Positions 1 through 9,571 of a DNA stretch of 64,000 nucleotides are shown one piece after another. Below the pieces are notes generated by a model. It searched no databases, was not told the origin of the DNA, and worked only from the letters and a program-made list of their open reading frames with translations. Within the stretch, counting starts at the first letter, position 1. The number at the start of each line of letters is the position of its first letter. A program made the position numbers and the translations under genes. Source of the DNA: Gemmatimonadota bacterium (lineage in GTDB: Bacteria; Gemmatimonadota; Gemmatimonadetes; Gemmatimonadales; Gemmatimonadaceae); assembly GCA_016704465.1 (NCBI GenBank), contig JADJAD010000001.1, positions 434,001-498,000 of the forward strand, in the 5' to 3' direction.

Positions 1-23
1 GCGCCGCCCGGGCCACCGGCGAC

Positions 24-1556
24 TCACTGCACCGGGACCGCCTCCATCAGGAGCGCGAGCGCGGCCGTCAGCGCCGCGTCTCCAGCAGCCGATCCGGCAT
101 ACTTTCCGATCCGCACCACCACCAGGTCCCGATCGGGCACGATGATGGTGCTCTGCCCCCCGGCACCGCGGAAGGAGAACGCGTCCTTCGGGATCGGGTC
201 GGCGCCGTCGCCGTTCACCCACATGAAGCCGCCGCCGTAGACCCATCGTCCATCAGCGACCCACGCCGGCGCCAGCGTCTTCACGTAGCCGACGTAGCCT
301 TCGGGAAGCAGCCGCTCGCCGTTCCACACCCCATCCTGCACGTACAGGTTGGCGACGCGCGCCCAGTCGCGTGCCGGGAGGTACTCGGCCCCCTGCGTGA
401 GGTTGTTGCCGTACGGATCGGTCATCAACACCGCGTCGCGGACGCCGATCTTGTCGAACAGTGCCCGCTGCGGAAACGTGCGGTAGTCGTCGCCCCGCTT
501 CTCCACCGCCAGCCGCACCAGGTAGTTGGCCAGGACCGGGTCGGTGTTGCGGTACCGCCCGACGGTGTTCGGCTTCCACTGCTGCGGTCGCGTGGCGGCC
601 CACTCGAAGGAGTTGCCGGCTCCCGTGTAATACCAGAGGTGGTCGGGATAGCCTAACGACGAATCGAAGTCGGGATCCTGCGGAGCGCGGATGCGCAGGC
701 CGCTCGACATCCGCATGATGTCGGTGATGCGGATTTCCTGCCGCGGGTCGCCCGGCTGCTGCCACTCGGGGATGGGCGCCGGCTGGTCGAGGGTGTAGTC
801 GCCCATCTGGATCAGGCGGGCGATGAGCGTCCCGGTCAGGCTCTTCCCCATCGACCAGCTTTCCAGCGGCGTGTGGATCCCGATCCCGGTGCCGTAGCGC
901 TCGCCGATGATGCGCCCCTTGTGCGTGACCAGCAGTGCGAGTGTCATGGCCGAGTCCGGGCCGAACCCCGCCGTCATGGCCTGCGCGACCTTCGCCGAAT
1001 CGACCCCGGCCGGCCACGGCGCCGGCTCGATCACGTCGCCCATGGGCCACGGCGTGGTCGCGGCATCGGGAAGGTTGGGTCGAACCACGACCGGCGTGAA
1101 GTACACCGAGTCGCGATCCACGGGAAGCGGAATGCACCCCTGGCTACCGTACCGGCGGGCGACTCGCGTCACCCCGGAAGGCAGCGTCAACCGCACCGTT
1201 TGGGTCGCTCGGTCTACGACGGTGTCGGTGACCACGGCGCGCTCCGCTGGCGGGCTCGTGAACCACCCGACGTTGGCAGCGGCATCGGCTGGGTCGAGGC
1301 CGGTGATGAAGACCGCCGCGCACAGCGTCGTCGCGAAGCCGGCGATGGAGTGCTCGAGTCCGTCACCCGGCGGGGGATTCCACGTGCCGGGAAGGGCGAG
1401 CGAATCGCCGCGGACCAGGAGGGCGGCGCGGGCGGCGTCGTCGCTGGTCGCCGCCCGCGCATCGGTCGCCGGTGGCTCTGACGCGCAGGCCGCGACAACG
1501 AGGGCACCAGTTGCAACGTTGCATCGCAGTGCCGACCGAAGGAATGCAGTGCGCAT
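24..1556 (-). CDS. Secreted serine hydrolase, beta-lactamase/PBP4-like lipoprotein
   Basis: A 510-residue serine hydrolase of the class C beta-lactamase-like family (Pfam PF00144). The N-terminus is a lipoprotein signal ending in the lipobox LVVAAC (Cys24), so the protein should be anchored in the envelope. The nucleophile motif SMGK lies at residues 235-238 and the YRN (YxN) motif at 335-337, both in canonical order. Residues about 40-180 precede the catalytic domain and match no domain I recognise. Family members hydrolyse beta-lactams, esters or D-Ala peptides, and the substrate cannot be read from the sequence. It is a single gene transcribed away from the aldo/keto reductase at 1691. The window starts just past its stop codon. 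Confidence 0.88.
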   Translation of the reverse strand: MRTAFLRSALRCNVATGALVVAACASEPPATDARAATSDDAARAALLVRGDSLALPGTWNPPPGDGLEHSIAGFATTLCAAVFITGLDPADAAANVGWFTSPPAERAVVTDTVVDRATQTVRLTLPSGVTRVARRYGSQGCIPLPVDRDSVYFTPVVVRPNLPDAATTPWPMGDVIEPAPWPAGVDSAKVAQAMTAGFGPDSAMTLALLVTHKGRIIGERYGTGIGIHTPLESWSMGKSLTGTLIARLIQMGDYTLDQPAPIPEWQQPGDPRQEIRITDIMRMSSGLRIRAPQDPDFDSSLGYPDHLWYYTGAGNSFEWAATRPQQWKPNTVGRYRNTDPVLANYLVRLAVEKRGDDYRTFPQRALFDKIGVRDAVLMTDPYGNNLTQGAEYLPARDWARVANLYVQDGVWNGERLLPEGYVGYVKTLAPAWVADGRWVYGGGFMWVNGDGADPIPKDAFSFRGAGGQSTIIVPDRDLVVVRIGKYAGSAAGDAALTAALALLMEAVPVQ

Positions 1557-1690
1557 GGTCGTGGGGTGTCGGGGGCTGTGACGGGGTCCGCGAATGGGAG
1601 ACGATGCGTACTGGACGGTCGAGTTGCAACGGGTATCTTCGCCGCCGTGTTACGTCGTGACCCGTCGTCGCCACGCCGACCTTTCCCCCG

Positions 1691-2584
1691 ATGCCTCCCG
1701 CCGACTCCGTCGCGCCCTCACCGCTCTCTCCGATCGTCGCCGGCGTCTGGCGCATGGACGAGTGGAACTTCGATGTCGCCGCGCGCCAGCGCTGGGTCGA
1801 GCACTGTCTCGCCCTCGGCATCACGACCTTCGACCATGCGGACATCTACGGCGACTATCAGGTCGAGCGGCTGTTCGGCGAGGTGCTGGCGGCGGCGCCC
1901 GGGCTTCGCGACAGCATGCAGCTGGTGACCAAGTTCGGGATCAAGTTGCGCTCGGTCCATCGCCCGTCGCACGGCGTGAAGGCCTACGACACGTCGCGGC
2001 AGCACATCATCGACTCGGTCGACGCATCGCTGCGCGCGTTGCACACCGACCGCATCGACCTCCTCCTGATCCACCGCCCCGATGTCCTGATGGACCCGGC
2101 CGAGGTTGCCGAGACGTTCCACGCGCTGCGTGCGTCGGGAAAGGTGCTGCACTTCGGCGTGTCCAACCACACACCCGCCCAGTTCGCACGGCTGCACCGC
2201 TGCATCCCGCTCATCACCAACCAGGTCGAGCTGTCACCGTTGCAGCTGGGAGCGCTCGGTGACGGCTCGCTCGACCAGTGCCTCGACCTCGGGATTCGGC
2301 CGATGATCTGGTCGCCGCTGGCCGGCGGGCGGCTCGTCACCTCGACCGCTGACGACGCGGTGCGCGTGCGCACCGCGTTGCAGGCGTTGGCAACACAGCA
2401 TGGAGTCACCGCCACGACGATCGCCTACGCCTGGCTGCTGCGCCACCCGTCGCGCCCGACCCCCATGACCGGCTCCCGGCGCATCGAAGCGCTGCAGGAG
2501 GCGGTCGCCGCACTGGCAGTGACGCTCTCGCGCGAGGAGTGGTATCGGGTGTGGGAGGCGGGAGCGGGACACGAAGTCGCCTGA
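1691..2584 (+). CDS. Aldo/keto reductase, YdhF-like
   Basis: A 297-residue NADPH-dependent aldo/keto reductase (TIM barrel). The catalytic tetrad is visible: Asp48 and Tyr53 in FDHADIYG, the Lys of the TKFG stretch and the His of LLLIHRPD. GVSN and the C-terminal TGSRR-type cofactor segment are also present. Length and motifs resemble E. coli YdhF, a reductase of unknown physiological substrate. The ATG at 1691 is the first start that keeps the conserved N-terminal strand; no strong Shine-Dalgarno is visible. The gene is divergent from the upstream serine hydrolase and convergent with the aldehyde dehydrogenase. A second member of the family, fused to a RidA domain, lies at 51115-52572. Confidence 0.85.
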   Translation: MPPADSVAPSPLSPIVAGVWRMDEWNFDVAARQRWVEHCLALGITTFDHADIYGDYQVERLFGEVLAAAPGLRDSMQLVTKFGIKLRSVHRPSHGVKAYDTSRQHIIDSVDASLRALHTDRIDLLLIHRPDVLMDPAEVAETFHALRASGKVLHFGVSNHTPAQFARLHRCIPLITNQVELSPLQLGALGDGSLDQCLDLGIRPMIWSPLAGGRLVTSTADDAVRVRTALQALATQHGVTATTIAYAWLLRHPSRPTPMTGSRRIEALQEAVAALAVTLSREEWYRVWEAGAGHEVA

Positions 2585-2678
2585 GCGCTCGACGCCCTCG
2601 ACTGCCGCTCCCTCCTCGATCCCGCGACGGAGTACGATGTCGTCGCAGTGGGCGCGGGAGCCTGACCCGCAGGACTCC

Positions 2679-4205
2679 TCACACCGGTCGCTCGGGCCGG
2701 AAGATCAGCTGCAACACCTTTCGCACGCCGGACAGACGCTCTCGCATCGAGCGCCCGTGCGCCAGCCGCAGGTAGGCATCGGCGCGCGCCGCAGCGTCGC
2801 CGCCGTAGCCGAACCACCACGCCTGCCGCCACCCGGTGAACAGGTCGTCGACAATGGTCCGAGTCCTCACGCACTCGTCGAGTCCGGCGATCCCGTGCGA
2901 GCGACCACTGCCGCTCGCCTTCACGCCGCCATGCGGAACCTCGGCGATCCCCGGGACCAGCGTCACGTCGTTGACCACCACCGTCCCGGCCTCGAGCAAC
3001 TCGGCAACCGCCCGCGCACGGCGCCGGTCGCGACTCCAGACACTGGCGCTGAGTCCGAACGGCGTCGCATTGGCCAGCGCCACCGCCTCGGCGACGTCGG
3101 ACACTCGCACGATCGGCAGCAGCGGGCCGAAGGTCTCCTCCTGCAACGCGCGGGCATCCAGCGGGACGTCGAGCAGCAGCGTCGGCGGAAAGACCGCATC
3201 GGCGTCCGGTCCGTCACCCGCCATGTCACTCCCGACCTCGACCCGTGCGCCGCGCTTGACTGCGTCGTCGCGCTGCGACGCGAGCACGGCGTGCTGCGAG
3301 GGCTGGATGAGCGGTCCCATGTCGTACGGTGCCGCACCGGACCGTCCCAGCCGCAACGCCTCGATTCGGCGGCGCATCGCGGCGACGAACGGTTCGTACG
3401 CGTCGCCGACCACGAAGACCCGTTTGGGGGCCACGCACGTCTGTCCGCCGTTGGAGAAGCGTCCCCATGTGATGCCGCTGGCGGCATGCTCGATGTCGGC
3501 GTCATCGAGCACGATCGCCGGATCGCTGCCGCCGAGTTCGACCGAGCACGGGATGAGGCGCTCGGCGCAGGCGTGGGCCACTCGTCGCCCCGTGGTTACC
3601 GAGCCGGTGAAGAAGACCTTGTCGACCGCGCCTTGCGTGAGGGCTGCGCCGACCGCCCCGTCGCCCGGCAGTACCTGCAGGATATCGGTGGGGATACCCG
3701 CGTCGTGGAGCAGTGCGCCCAGCAGCTCGCCGCTCGATGGGGTCAGCTCCGACGGTTTGAGCAGGACTGCGTTGCCCGCGACGAGCGCTGGGAGCACGAT
3801 CCCGGCCGGGAGCATGAACGGGTAGTTCCACGGCGAGATGACCGCGACCGTCCCGTATGGAATGGACGTGATGCGGATGCGCTTGCGCCACAGCGCCAGC
3901 GACCCGGGCACGAGCGTGCGAGGCGTGAGGTGCGACGGCGCAGCGCGCAGGTAGAAGCGGGCGAGGTCGAGCGTCGTCGCCACCTCGGCCATCGCGGCCT
4001 CGGCCGGCGGCTTGCCTGTTTCCCTCGAGATGACCGTGACGACATCGGCACGGCGCTCGTGCAGCAGGCGCCGGAAACGTTCCAGTACCACGGCGCGCTC
4101 ACCAATCGGCCGAGCGCTCCAGGCCGCCTGCGCCTGGCGGGCGCGCGCAATCGCGGTGTCCACGGCACCGGTTCGCAACGGCTCCCGCTCGGCGTCGGGT
4201 GACAT
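2679..4205 (-). CDS. NAD(P)-dependent aldehyde dehydrogenase
   Basis: A 508-residue member of the aldehyde dehydrogenase superfamily, oxidising an aldehyde to a carboxylate. All core elements are present: the PWNYP segment with the oxyanion Asn127, cofactor Lys150 in LLKPSE, FTGS at 199-202, general base Glu224 in VELGG and nucleophile Cys257 in GGQTCVAP. About 45 residues follow the usual C-terminus and contain a Trp-rich, basic stretch. This resembles the tail of membrane-associated fatty-aldehyde or coniferyl-aldehyde types, but the substrate is not certain. The start lies 3 nt after the stop of the upstream symporter gene, so the two are probably one operon and the aldehyde may derive from an imported compound. 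Confidence 0.88.
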   Translation of the reverse strand: MSPDAEREPLRTGAVDTAIARARQAQAAWSARPIGERAVVLERFRRLLHERRADVVTVISRETGKPPAEAAMAEVATTLDLARFYLRAAPSHLTPRTLVPGSLALWRKRIRITSIPYGTVAVISPWNYPFMLPAGIVLPALVAGNAVLLKPSELTPSSGELLGALLHDAGIPTDILQVLPGDGAVGAALTQGAVDKVFFTGSVTTGRRVAHACAERLIPCSVELGGSDPAIVLDDADIEHAASGITWGRFSNGGQTCVAPKRVFVVGDAYEPFVAAMRRRIEALRLGRSGAAPYDMGPLIQPSQHAVLASQRDDAVKRGARVEVGSDMAGDGPDADAVFPPTLLLDVPLDARALQEETFGPLLPIVRVSDVAEAVALANATPFGLSASVWSRDRRRARAVAELLEAGTVVVNDVTLVPGIAEVPHGGVKASGSGRSHGIAGLDECVRTRTIVDDLFTGWRQAWWFGYGGDAAARADAYLRLAHGRSMRERLSGVRKVLQLIFRPERPV

Positions 4206-4208
4206 GCG

Positions 4209-5477
4209 TCAGCCCGTGGTCTCGGCCACATCGTCCTCCGCGCGCGCCACCAGGACCGTCGCCGTCACGTCGCCCGTGACGTTTACCACCGTGGCGCACA
4301 TGTCGGGAATGAGGTCCACGGCGATCAACACGCCGATCCCTTCGGCCGGCAGCCCGATGGCCAGGAAGAGCGGGGTCAGGAGCAGGAATGCGCCTCGTGG
4401 AACCCCTGGCGCGGCGAACGACAGGAAGATCGCCGCCACCGCCACGATCCCCATCTCCCGCGCACCGACCTCGATGCCGTAGACGCGCGAGACGAACAGC
4501 GCGCCCGTCACCCACGCGACCCCCGCCGCCGGCTTGAACACCGATACCGCCAGCGGCAAGACGAACCCGCTCACCCGCGAGGTGATGCCCAGCGCATCGG
4601 CGCTGGCCACCATGGCCGGGAGCGAGGCAATCGAGGAGCTGGAGCTGATCCCGATGAGCTGCGTGGGAAGGACCGCCCGCGCGAACCGCCCCACCCCCAC
4701 CCCCCCAAGCACCGCGACGACGGGATAGTACAGCGCCACCACGATTGCGCACCCGATCGCGACCCCCGCGATGTAGAAGCCGACCGCCCCAACCAGCGAC
4801 GCCCCGCTCTGGGCCGCCAGCGGGACCACGAGACAGAAAATCGCCACCGGCGCCACCGCGATGATCCACTCCACCAGCAGGAGCATGACCTCGCTCACCG
4901 CCTTGAAGAACCGGACGAGCGGCTCCCGCGTCTCGGGCGCGCTGCGCGCCGTGGCTAGGGCCACCAGGAAGACGAAGACGATCAGCGACACCATGTTGCC
5001 GCTGGCGGCCGCCTCGACCGGGTTGGGCGGGATCAGCGAGGTGAACCACTCCACCACCCCGACCGGAGTCCCTGACTCGCGCAGCCGCGCCGCCGCCTCG
5101 ACCGCCCCCGCTGGAAGCGGAATCTGCCCGGTGGGCCATGGGAAGAGTGCAAACACGGCCGGCATCGTCACCGCCGGCACCACCGCGCTCAGCACCAGCA
5201 GTCCGCCGAACACCAGCAGCGTGCGCCCCCCCAGTCGCCCCATGCTGCGCAGGTCGGCCACCGATGCCACTCCCGTGATCAGGAGCGAGACGACCAGCGG
5301 GATGACCGTCATCCGGATCGCATTCACCCACAGCGTCCCGATGGGCTGGATGGCCAGCGCCAGCTCCATCAGGCGTGCACTCCCCGACGCAGCAACGCCC
5401 ACGCCTAACGCCAACCCGACAATCAGGGCGACGAGGACCCACGTCCCCTCCGATCCTCGGCGGATCAACGCAGCCAT
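4209..5477 (-). CDS. Dicarboxylate/amino acid:cation symporter (SDF/DAACS family)
   Basis: A 422-residue polytopic membrane protein of the glutamate/dicarboxylate symporter family (PF00375). Diagnostic elements are the serine-rich hairpin with five consecutive serines followed by IASLPAM, and the NVTGD motif near the C-terminus that contributes to substrate and sodium sites. The frame is open for another 102 codons upstream, but that extension is Arg/Pro/Cys-rich and unlike the family. The ATG at 5477 (MAALIRRG) directly precedes the first hydrophobic helix and is chosen as start. It is the first gene of a probable two-gene operon with the aldehyde dehydrogenase. It imports a C4-dicarboxylate or acidic amino acid with a cation; the exact substrate is unknown. 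Confidence 0.88.
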   Translation of the reverse strand: MAALIRRGSEGTWVLVALIVGLALGVGVAASGSARLMELALAIQPIGTLWVNAIRMTVIPLVVSLLITGVASVADLRSMGRLGGRTLLVFGGLLVLSAVVPAVTMPAVFALFPWPTGQIPLPAGAVEAAARLRESGTPVGVVEWFTSLIPPNPVEAAASGNMVSLIVFVFLVALATARSAPETREPLVRFFKAVSEVMLLLVEWIIAVAPVAIFCLVVPLAAQSGASLVGAVGFYIAGVAIGCAIVVALYYPVVAVLGGVGVGRFARAVLPTQLIGISSSSSIASLPAMVASADALGITSRVSGFVLPLAVSVFKPAAGVAWVTGALFVSRVYGIEVGAREMGIVAVAAIFLSFAAPGVPRGAFLLLTPLFLAIGLPAEGIGVLIAVDLIPDMCATVVNVTGDVTATVLVARAEDDVAETTG

Positions 5478-5878
5478 GGTCGTGCAGTGCGCGGCGCACT
5501 TTGCCTCGCACACCACCGGACGCGCCTGGCGAGGGAGCTGGACACCATATGTAAATCCGGGGTGAGGTCGAGTCCCCTGTACGGGTCGGAGCCACGAGGC
5601 GGGGACGGGGAATGTGACCGCCGGGCGCCGTCGGGGCCAGTCACGTGCGCATCCACGCGTTGGCGGCGTACAGAAGCTGCGCACACGAGCGGCGCACACG
5701 AGCGGCGCACTCGAGCGGCGACGTCGCGCGGTCGGGTCCCTCGCTGCCGGATTCCCGCATTGCGCGACCCCGGCGCGCGGCACAGCTTCAACCCGCCCCC
5801 TCCGAACCGGCGAGCGCCGCAGGCGCGATCCCCGGCTCCACGCCCCACTCGCCTGCCTCGCCCCCGCACGCGCCCCCC
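5478..5878. other. Intergenic region between divergent symporter and KAS III genes
   Basis: This 401 bp stretch has no convincing gene. Open frames cross it but are Arg/Pro/Cys-rich shadows. It must carry the two divergent promoters, though I could not pick clear -35/-10 boxes. It contains the 13-bp tandem repeat listed separately. Confidence 0.6.
5681..5719. repeat. 13-bp tandem repeat, 3 copies
   Basis: The unit GCACACGAGCGGC occurs twice exactly and a third time with one change (ACTC for ACAC), in the intergenic region upstream of the KAS III gene. It is one of several short minisatellites in the window. Confidence 0.85.
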
Positions 5879-7003
5879 ATGACCTTCGCCGCCATCACTG
5901 GTTGGGGCAAGTGCATGCCCCCCGCGGTCCTGTCCAACGCCGACCTGTCCACCTTCCTCGAAACGTCGGATGAGTGGATCACCTCGCGCACCGGGATGCG
6001 CGAGCGGCGCGTCTCGCATGTCAGCGCGATCGAGATGTCCACGGTCGCGTCAGCCCGTGCCCTGGCCTGCGCCGGCCTCACGGCCGACGACGTGGACCTG
6101 ATCATCTACGGCGGCGTCAGCAACGACGAACTCGTCCCCAACAGCGCGTCGGGGGTGCAGGTCGCGCTCGGCGCCACCCGGGCCGCGTCCATCGACCTCA
6201 ACACCGCCTGCACCAGCTTCGCCTACGGGCTGGCCACCGCGACCGCGATGATCCGCACGGGCATGGTCCGCAACGTGATCGTCATCGGCGTGGAGTTGAT
6301 CAGCCGGTACATGGACTGGAGCAACCGCAACGTCGCCGTCCTGTTCGGCGACGGCGCCGCCGCGGTCGTCTTGCAGCCGACGGAACGCGAGGAAGGCCTG
6401 CTCGGCAGTGTGCTCGGCTGCGACGCCGAGGCGCGCGCCAGCCTGCGCGTGCGCGGCTTTGGCTGCGTGTACTCCGGGCGCGACATCAGCTTCGGCGACA
6501 CGATCTGGGATTTCGACGGCGCGGTCATCTTCAAGCGCGCCGTGCACGCCATGGCCGAGTCGTCGGTGCGCGTGCTCAAGGAATGCGGGATGACCGCCGA
6601 CGACGTGGACCTGGTCGTGCCGCACCAGGCCAACCTGCGCATCATCGAGTCCGTCGCCAAGTACGCCGGCGTCCCGATGGAGAAGGTGATGCTCACGGTG
6701 CAGAAGTACGGGAACATGAGCGCTGCGACCGTTCCCGTGGCCCTCGTCGAGGCGCTGGAGGAGGGACGCGTCACCCCGGGATGCCGCATCCTCATTCCGG
6801 CCTTCGGCGGCGGGCTGACCTATTGCGCCCTCCTCGTGCGCTGGGGCGAACGCATTACGCCGCTTGGTCTCTCGGACAGGGAGCTCCCGCCCTGCACGCA
6901 GACCGCGCTTGAGATGGTCAACGAGGTACGGGGGCGCCAGGATCCGCACGGGCGTTCGTCGGCCGGGCTCATGGCCCCGCGCTTCGCCGAGTCGTCGCGG
7001 TAA
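5879..7003 (+). CDS. fabH: 3-oxoacyl-[ACP] synthase III (KAS III)
   Basis: A 374-residue KAS III enzyme, the condensing enzyme joining a short acyl-CoA primer to malonyl-ACP. The triad is intact: Cys111 in NTACTSF, His249 in VPHQAN and Asn279 in YGNMSAAT. The N-terminal TSDEWI and RTGMRERR segments typical of FabH are present. The ATG at 5879 fits the family N-terminus; the frame is open further upstream but the extra residues are non-family. About 45 residues beyond the usual C-terminus form a basic tail with no recognised domain. No other fatty-acid gene is nearby, so an accessory role such as specialised acyl priming is also possible. Confidence 0.85.
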   Translation: MTFAAITGWGKCMPPAVLSNADLSTFLETSDEWITSRTGMRERRVSHVSAIEMSTVASARALACAGLTADDVDLIIYGGVSNDELVPNSASGVQVALGATRAASIDLNTACTSFAYGLATATAMIRTGMVRNVIVIGVELISRYMDWSNRNVAVLFGDGAAAVVLQPTEREEGLLGSVLGCDAEARASLRVRGFGCVYSGRDISFGDTIWDFDGAVIFKRAVHAMAESSVRVLKECGMTADDVDLVVPHQANLRIIESVAKYAGVPMEKVMLTVQKYGNMSAATVPVALVEALEEGRVTPGCRILIPAFGGGLTYCALLVRWGERITPLGLSDRELPPCTQTALEMVNEVRGRQDPHGRSSAGLMAPRFAESSR

Positions 7004-7075
7004 CGATTCGTCGAGGTACGCGCGGCCACTCCACGCCCGCGCGCACGGGGAGTGCGGCCTGCCCGGTGACCCCGC

Positions 7076-8347
7076 TCACCGATACAGCAGGTAGCGCTCC
7101 CGCGTCGCGGCGAACGTCTCCACTTCCCCGGCCCACGACGCGAAGATCTCGGCCGGCGACTTCCCATCCAGCAGCAACGCCTTGAGCCGCGGCGTGGCGA
7201 CGAGTCGATCGAGCACGGCGTCGTTCCACACCAGGCGCTCGGCGTGCAGCGTGTGCACGGCCCATAACAGTGCCACACCGGTCTTGTAGGGCTCGAAGGC
7301 GTCCCGGTCCGTCACGTGCAACCGGATGCCGCGCAGCGTCTCGCCGGCGAGTTCGGGTGGACGTCCGTGGTACGGCTGCTGCACCGGCGTGAACTCCACC
7401 GCCTCGAAGCGCACGCCGCGCAGCGGGACATCGCGCAGGAGCGCGACAGCGCGGGCATTGTCGAGCCATGGCGCGCCGATCACCTCGAACGGATGGTCCG
7501 TCCCGCGTCCCTCGCTCACGTTGACGGCCTCGAAGAGGCACGTCCCCACGTACGCCAGCAGCGACGCCGGGGTGAGCAGGTTTGGCGACGGCTTGCGCCA
7601 CGGGAGTCCCGTCTCGTCGTACCACATGCCGCGGCTCCATCCCGACATGGGGACGACAGTAAGGGACACGGTCCCACCGCCGCGCAGCAGGCGTTCGCCG
7701 GTGTAGAGGCGCGCCAGCTCGCCCATCGTCATCGCATGCACGACCGGCACGCGGGCGTACGACCCGAACCGGAAGCGCGCGTCGGGGTCGGTCACGAATC
7801 CGTCCGGTGTGCGCCCGGTGATCGGGTTCGGGCGATCCAGGACCACCACTGCGATCCCCTGTTCGGCGGCCGCCTCCATGACGAAGCCGAGGATGTTGAT
7901 GTGCTCGTAGAAGCGCGCGCCGACCTCCTGGATGTCGAACACGATCACCTCCACGCCCTCGAGCATCGCCGGCGTCGGCTTGTGATGCTCGCCGTAGAGG
8001 TTGTACTTCGGCAGCCCCGTGGCGCGGTCCGTCGCCACATCGCCGTCGCGGATCGCGGAGTAGTCGTTGGAGCGAATGTCGTACTCCATCCCGAACAGCA
8101 CCGTCAGCCGCGATTCGGGGTGGCGGAAGAGCGCGTCGGCCAGGTGCGTGCCGTCGGCGAGTCGGGCGCTGTGGTTGGCGACGAGCGCCAGGCGCTTGCC
8201 ACGAATCAGGTGCGCGTAGTCGGCGAAGAGGCGATCGGCTCCCGCCACCACCGGGGCGGTTCGTGCACCGACAGGCGCCGGCTCGGCGACGTGCACGGCC
8301 GGTGTGAGTCCCGTGAGCGAAAGCAGCGTGGTGGCAAGGAGCAGCAT
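7076..8347 (-). CDS. namZ: DUF1343 exo-beta-N-acetylmuramidase (NamZ-like), exported
   Basis: A 423-residue protein of the DUF1343 family (PF07075), whose characterised member NamZ removes terminal N-acetylmuramic acid from peptidoglycan fragments. Hallmarks are VANHSA at about 57, the FDIQEVGARFY block at 137-147 and DRPNPI at 171-176. The first 20 residues form a signal peptide, so it acts outside the cytoplasmic membrane in cell-wall turnover or scavenging. It lies downstream of a diguanylate cyclase gene on the same strand, separated by 120 bp that include a 12-bp tandem repeat. It ends tail-to-tail with the KAS III gene. Confidence 0.85.
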   Translation of the reverse strand: MLLLATTLLSLTGLTPAVHVAEPAPVGARTAPVVAGADRLFADYAHLIRGKRLALVANHSARLADGTHLADALFRHPESRLTVLFGMEYDIRSNDYSAIRDGDVATDRATGLPKYNLYGEHHKPTPAMLEGVEVIVFDIQEVGARFYEHINILGFVMEAAAEQGIAVVVLDRPNPITGRTPDGFVTDPDARFRFGSYARVPVVHAMTMGELARLYTGERLLRGGGTVSLTVVPMSGWSRGMWYDETGLPWRKPSPNLLTPASLLAYVGTCLFEAVNVSEGRGTDHPFEVIGAPWLDNARAVALLRDVPLRGVRFEAVEFTPVQQPYHGRPPELAGETLRGIRLHVTDRDAFEPYKTGVALLWAVHTLHAERLVWNDAVLDRLVATPRLKALLLDGKSPAEIFASWAGEVETFAATRERYLLYR

Positions 8348-8403
8348 GCAGCGTTGGATCGGGTATGGTGGGGGCGCGGCCGGGACTGACCGCCGGACGA
8401 GCG

Positions 8404-8462
8404 GGTGCGGCGGTTGGTGCGGCGGTTCGTGCAGCGGTTCGTGCGGCGGTTCGTGCGGCCGG
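8404..8462. repeat. 12-bp imperfect tandem repeat, about 5 copies
   Basis: Units of the form GGTGCGGCGGTT or CGTGCGGCGGTT repeat almost five times between the GGDEF gene stop and the namZ start. Copies differ by single substitutions. No coding potential or obvious regulatory role is seen. Confidence 0.85.
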
Positions 8463-8467
8463 ACACG

Positions 8468-9379
8468 CTAGGGCGTGCGTCCGTGGCGGCGCTCCATTTC
8501 GTCCGGGAGGCGAGGGAAATCCCCCGAGCGCGCGAGCACGCGCACGGCGATCATCGAGTGGTCGGCGCGGCCGATCGTTGCGTCGAGGTCTTCGCCCTCC
8601 GCCCGGATCGCCCAGCCTAACGAAAACGCCACCGGGGCGCTGCGGGCCGCGGCCTGCTGCAACCGGTGGGCGACCTCGCCAGTGCGGGCGGCCGAGTCGC
8701 CCAGCAGCACGATCAGGAACTCGTCGCCCCCCATGCGGACCACCGGCTCGTCGGCCCGCACCTGGCGCATGAGGAAGCGCGCCATGCGCGACAGCACGAG
8801 GTCGCCCTCGTGGTGGCCGTGCGTGTCGTTGTACTGCTTGAAGTGATCGATGTCGAGGAAGATGCATCCCCACGACGTTGCATCGTCCCGCTGCAGTCGG
8901 CCCCCGAGGTCCAGCAGGAACCGCCGGTTGAGGCATCCGGTCAGGGCATCGCGCGTGAGCTGTTCACGCAACTGGCGCTCCAGCACGATGCGCGCGCTGA
9001 TGTCGACGAGGATGCCGTGGTGGAATCGCTCACCGGTGTCCGGGTCCGTGACCGAGTATGACGTGTCGACCACGGTGCGACGCTCGCCGTCGGGGCGCAC
9101 CAGCTCCCATTCGAAGTCGCGCACGGAACCCTCACGTGCCAGCTGCTCGGCCCAGACCGCGCGTCGCGACGGGTCGGCATACAACTGCTCGGCGCCGCGC
9201 TGTCGCAACTCCTCGAACGACTGCACGCCGGCGATGTCGAGGAAGGCGGGATTGGCGTCGAGAATCGCCCCGCCAGGGTCAGAGATGTAGATCCCCTCGC
9301 CCAATTTGCTGGCGAGCAGGCGGAGCGTCTCGAAATCGTCGAGACTACGGAAGCGTTTCGGCCCGGTAGGGGACGACAT
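8468..9379 (-). CDS. PAS-GGDEF diguanylate cyclase
   Basis: A 303-residue cytoplasmic signalling enzyme that should make cyclic di-GMP from two GTP. Residues about 20-135 form a PAS sensor domain. The GGDEF domain follows from about 140, with intact active-site GGDEF at 217-221 and the upstream FLDIDHFK metal/substrate segment. There is no clear RxxD product-inhibition site five residues before GGDEF, so feedback control may be absent. No membrane segment is visible. The ATG at 9379 begins just before the PAS domain; a longer upstream version adds 34 Cys/Arg-rich residues and is rejected. No EAL or HD-GYP hydrolase is in the window. Confidence 0.9.
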   Translation of the reverse strand: MSSPTGPKRFRSLDDFETLRLLASKLGEGIYISDPGGAILDANPAFLDIAGVQSFEELRQRGAEQLYADPSRRAVWAEQLAREGSVRDFEWELVRPDGERRTVVDTSYSVTDPDTGERFHHGILVDISARIVLERQLREQLTRDALTGCLNRRFLLDLGGRLQRDDATSWGCIFLDIDHFKQYNDTHGHHEGDLVLSRMARFLMRQVRADEPVVRMGGDEFLIVLLGDSAARTGEVAHRLQQAAARSAPVAFSLGWAIRAEGEDLDATIGRADHSMIAVRVLARSGDFPRLPDEMERRHGRTP

Positions 9380-9511
9380 GACTCCATGTTGGGGACGAAA
9401 CGCTCGATCTCGCAAGGACGAGCACCCCTTCGCCCGTGCGAACGCACGATCCGGGTTGGAAACTTCGCAAACCCCGCACACCCCGCATTCGCACGTGTGC
9501 CCTAACGGCGA

Positions 9512-9547
9512 ATCACCCCGCGCACCTCGAAAGGCGGGCGGGGTGAT
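9512..9547 (-). terminator. Hairpin after cytochrome c gene
   Basis: A perfect 10-bp inverted repeat (ATCACCCCGC / GCGGGGTGAT) with a 16-nt loop, extendable by 3 bp across a bulged A, 24 nt past the cytochrome c stop. No U-tract follows, as is usual in high-GC genomes, so the terminator role is inferred. Confidence 0.5.
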
Positions 9548-9571
9548 CGCGACGCACTGCTGTCAGCAGCT

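Noticed and set aside
2637..4202. Long plus-strand open frames antisense to the aldehyde dehydrogenase (and similarly 19874-21133 and 43491-44762)
   Set aside because: They are Arg/Gly/His-rich shadows of well-supported genes on the other strand, as usual in high-GC DNA.
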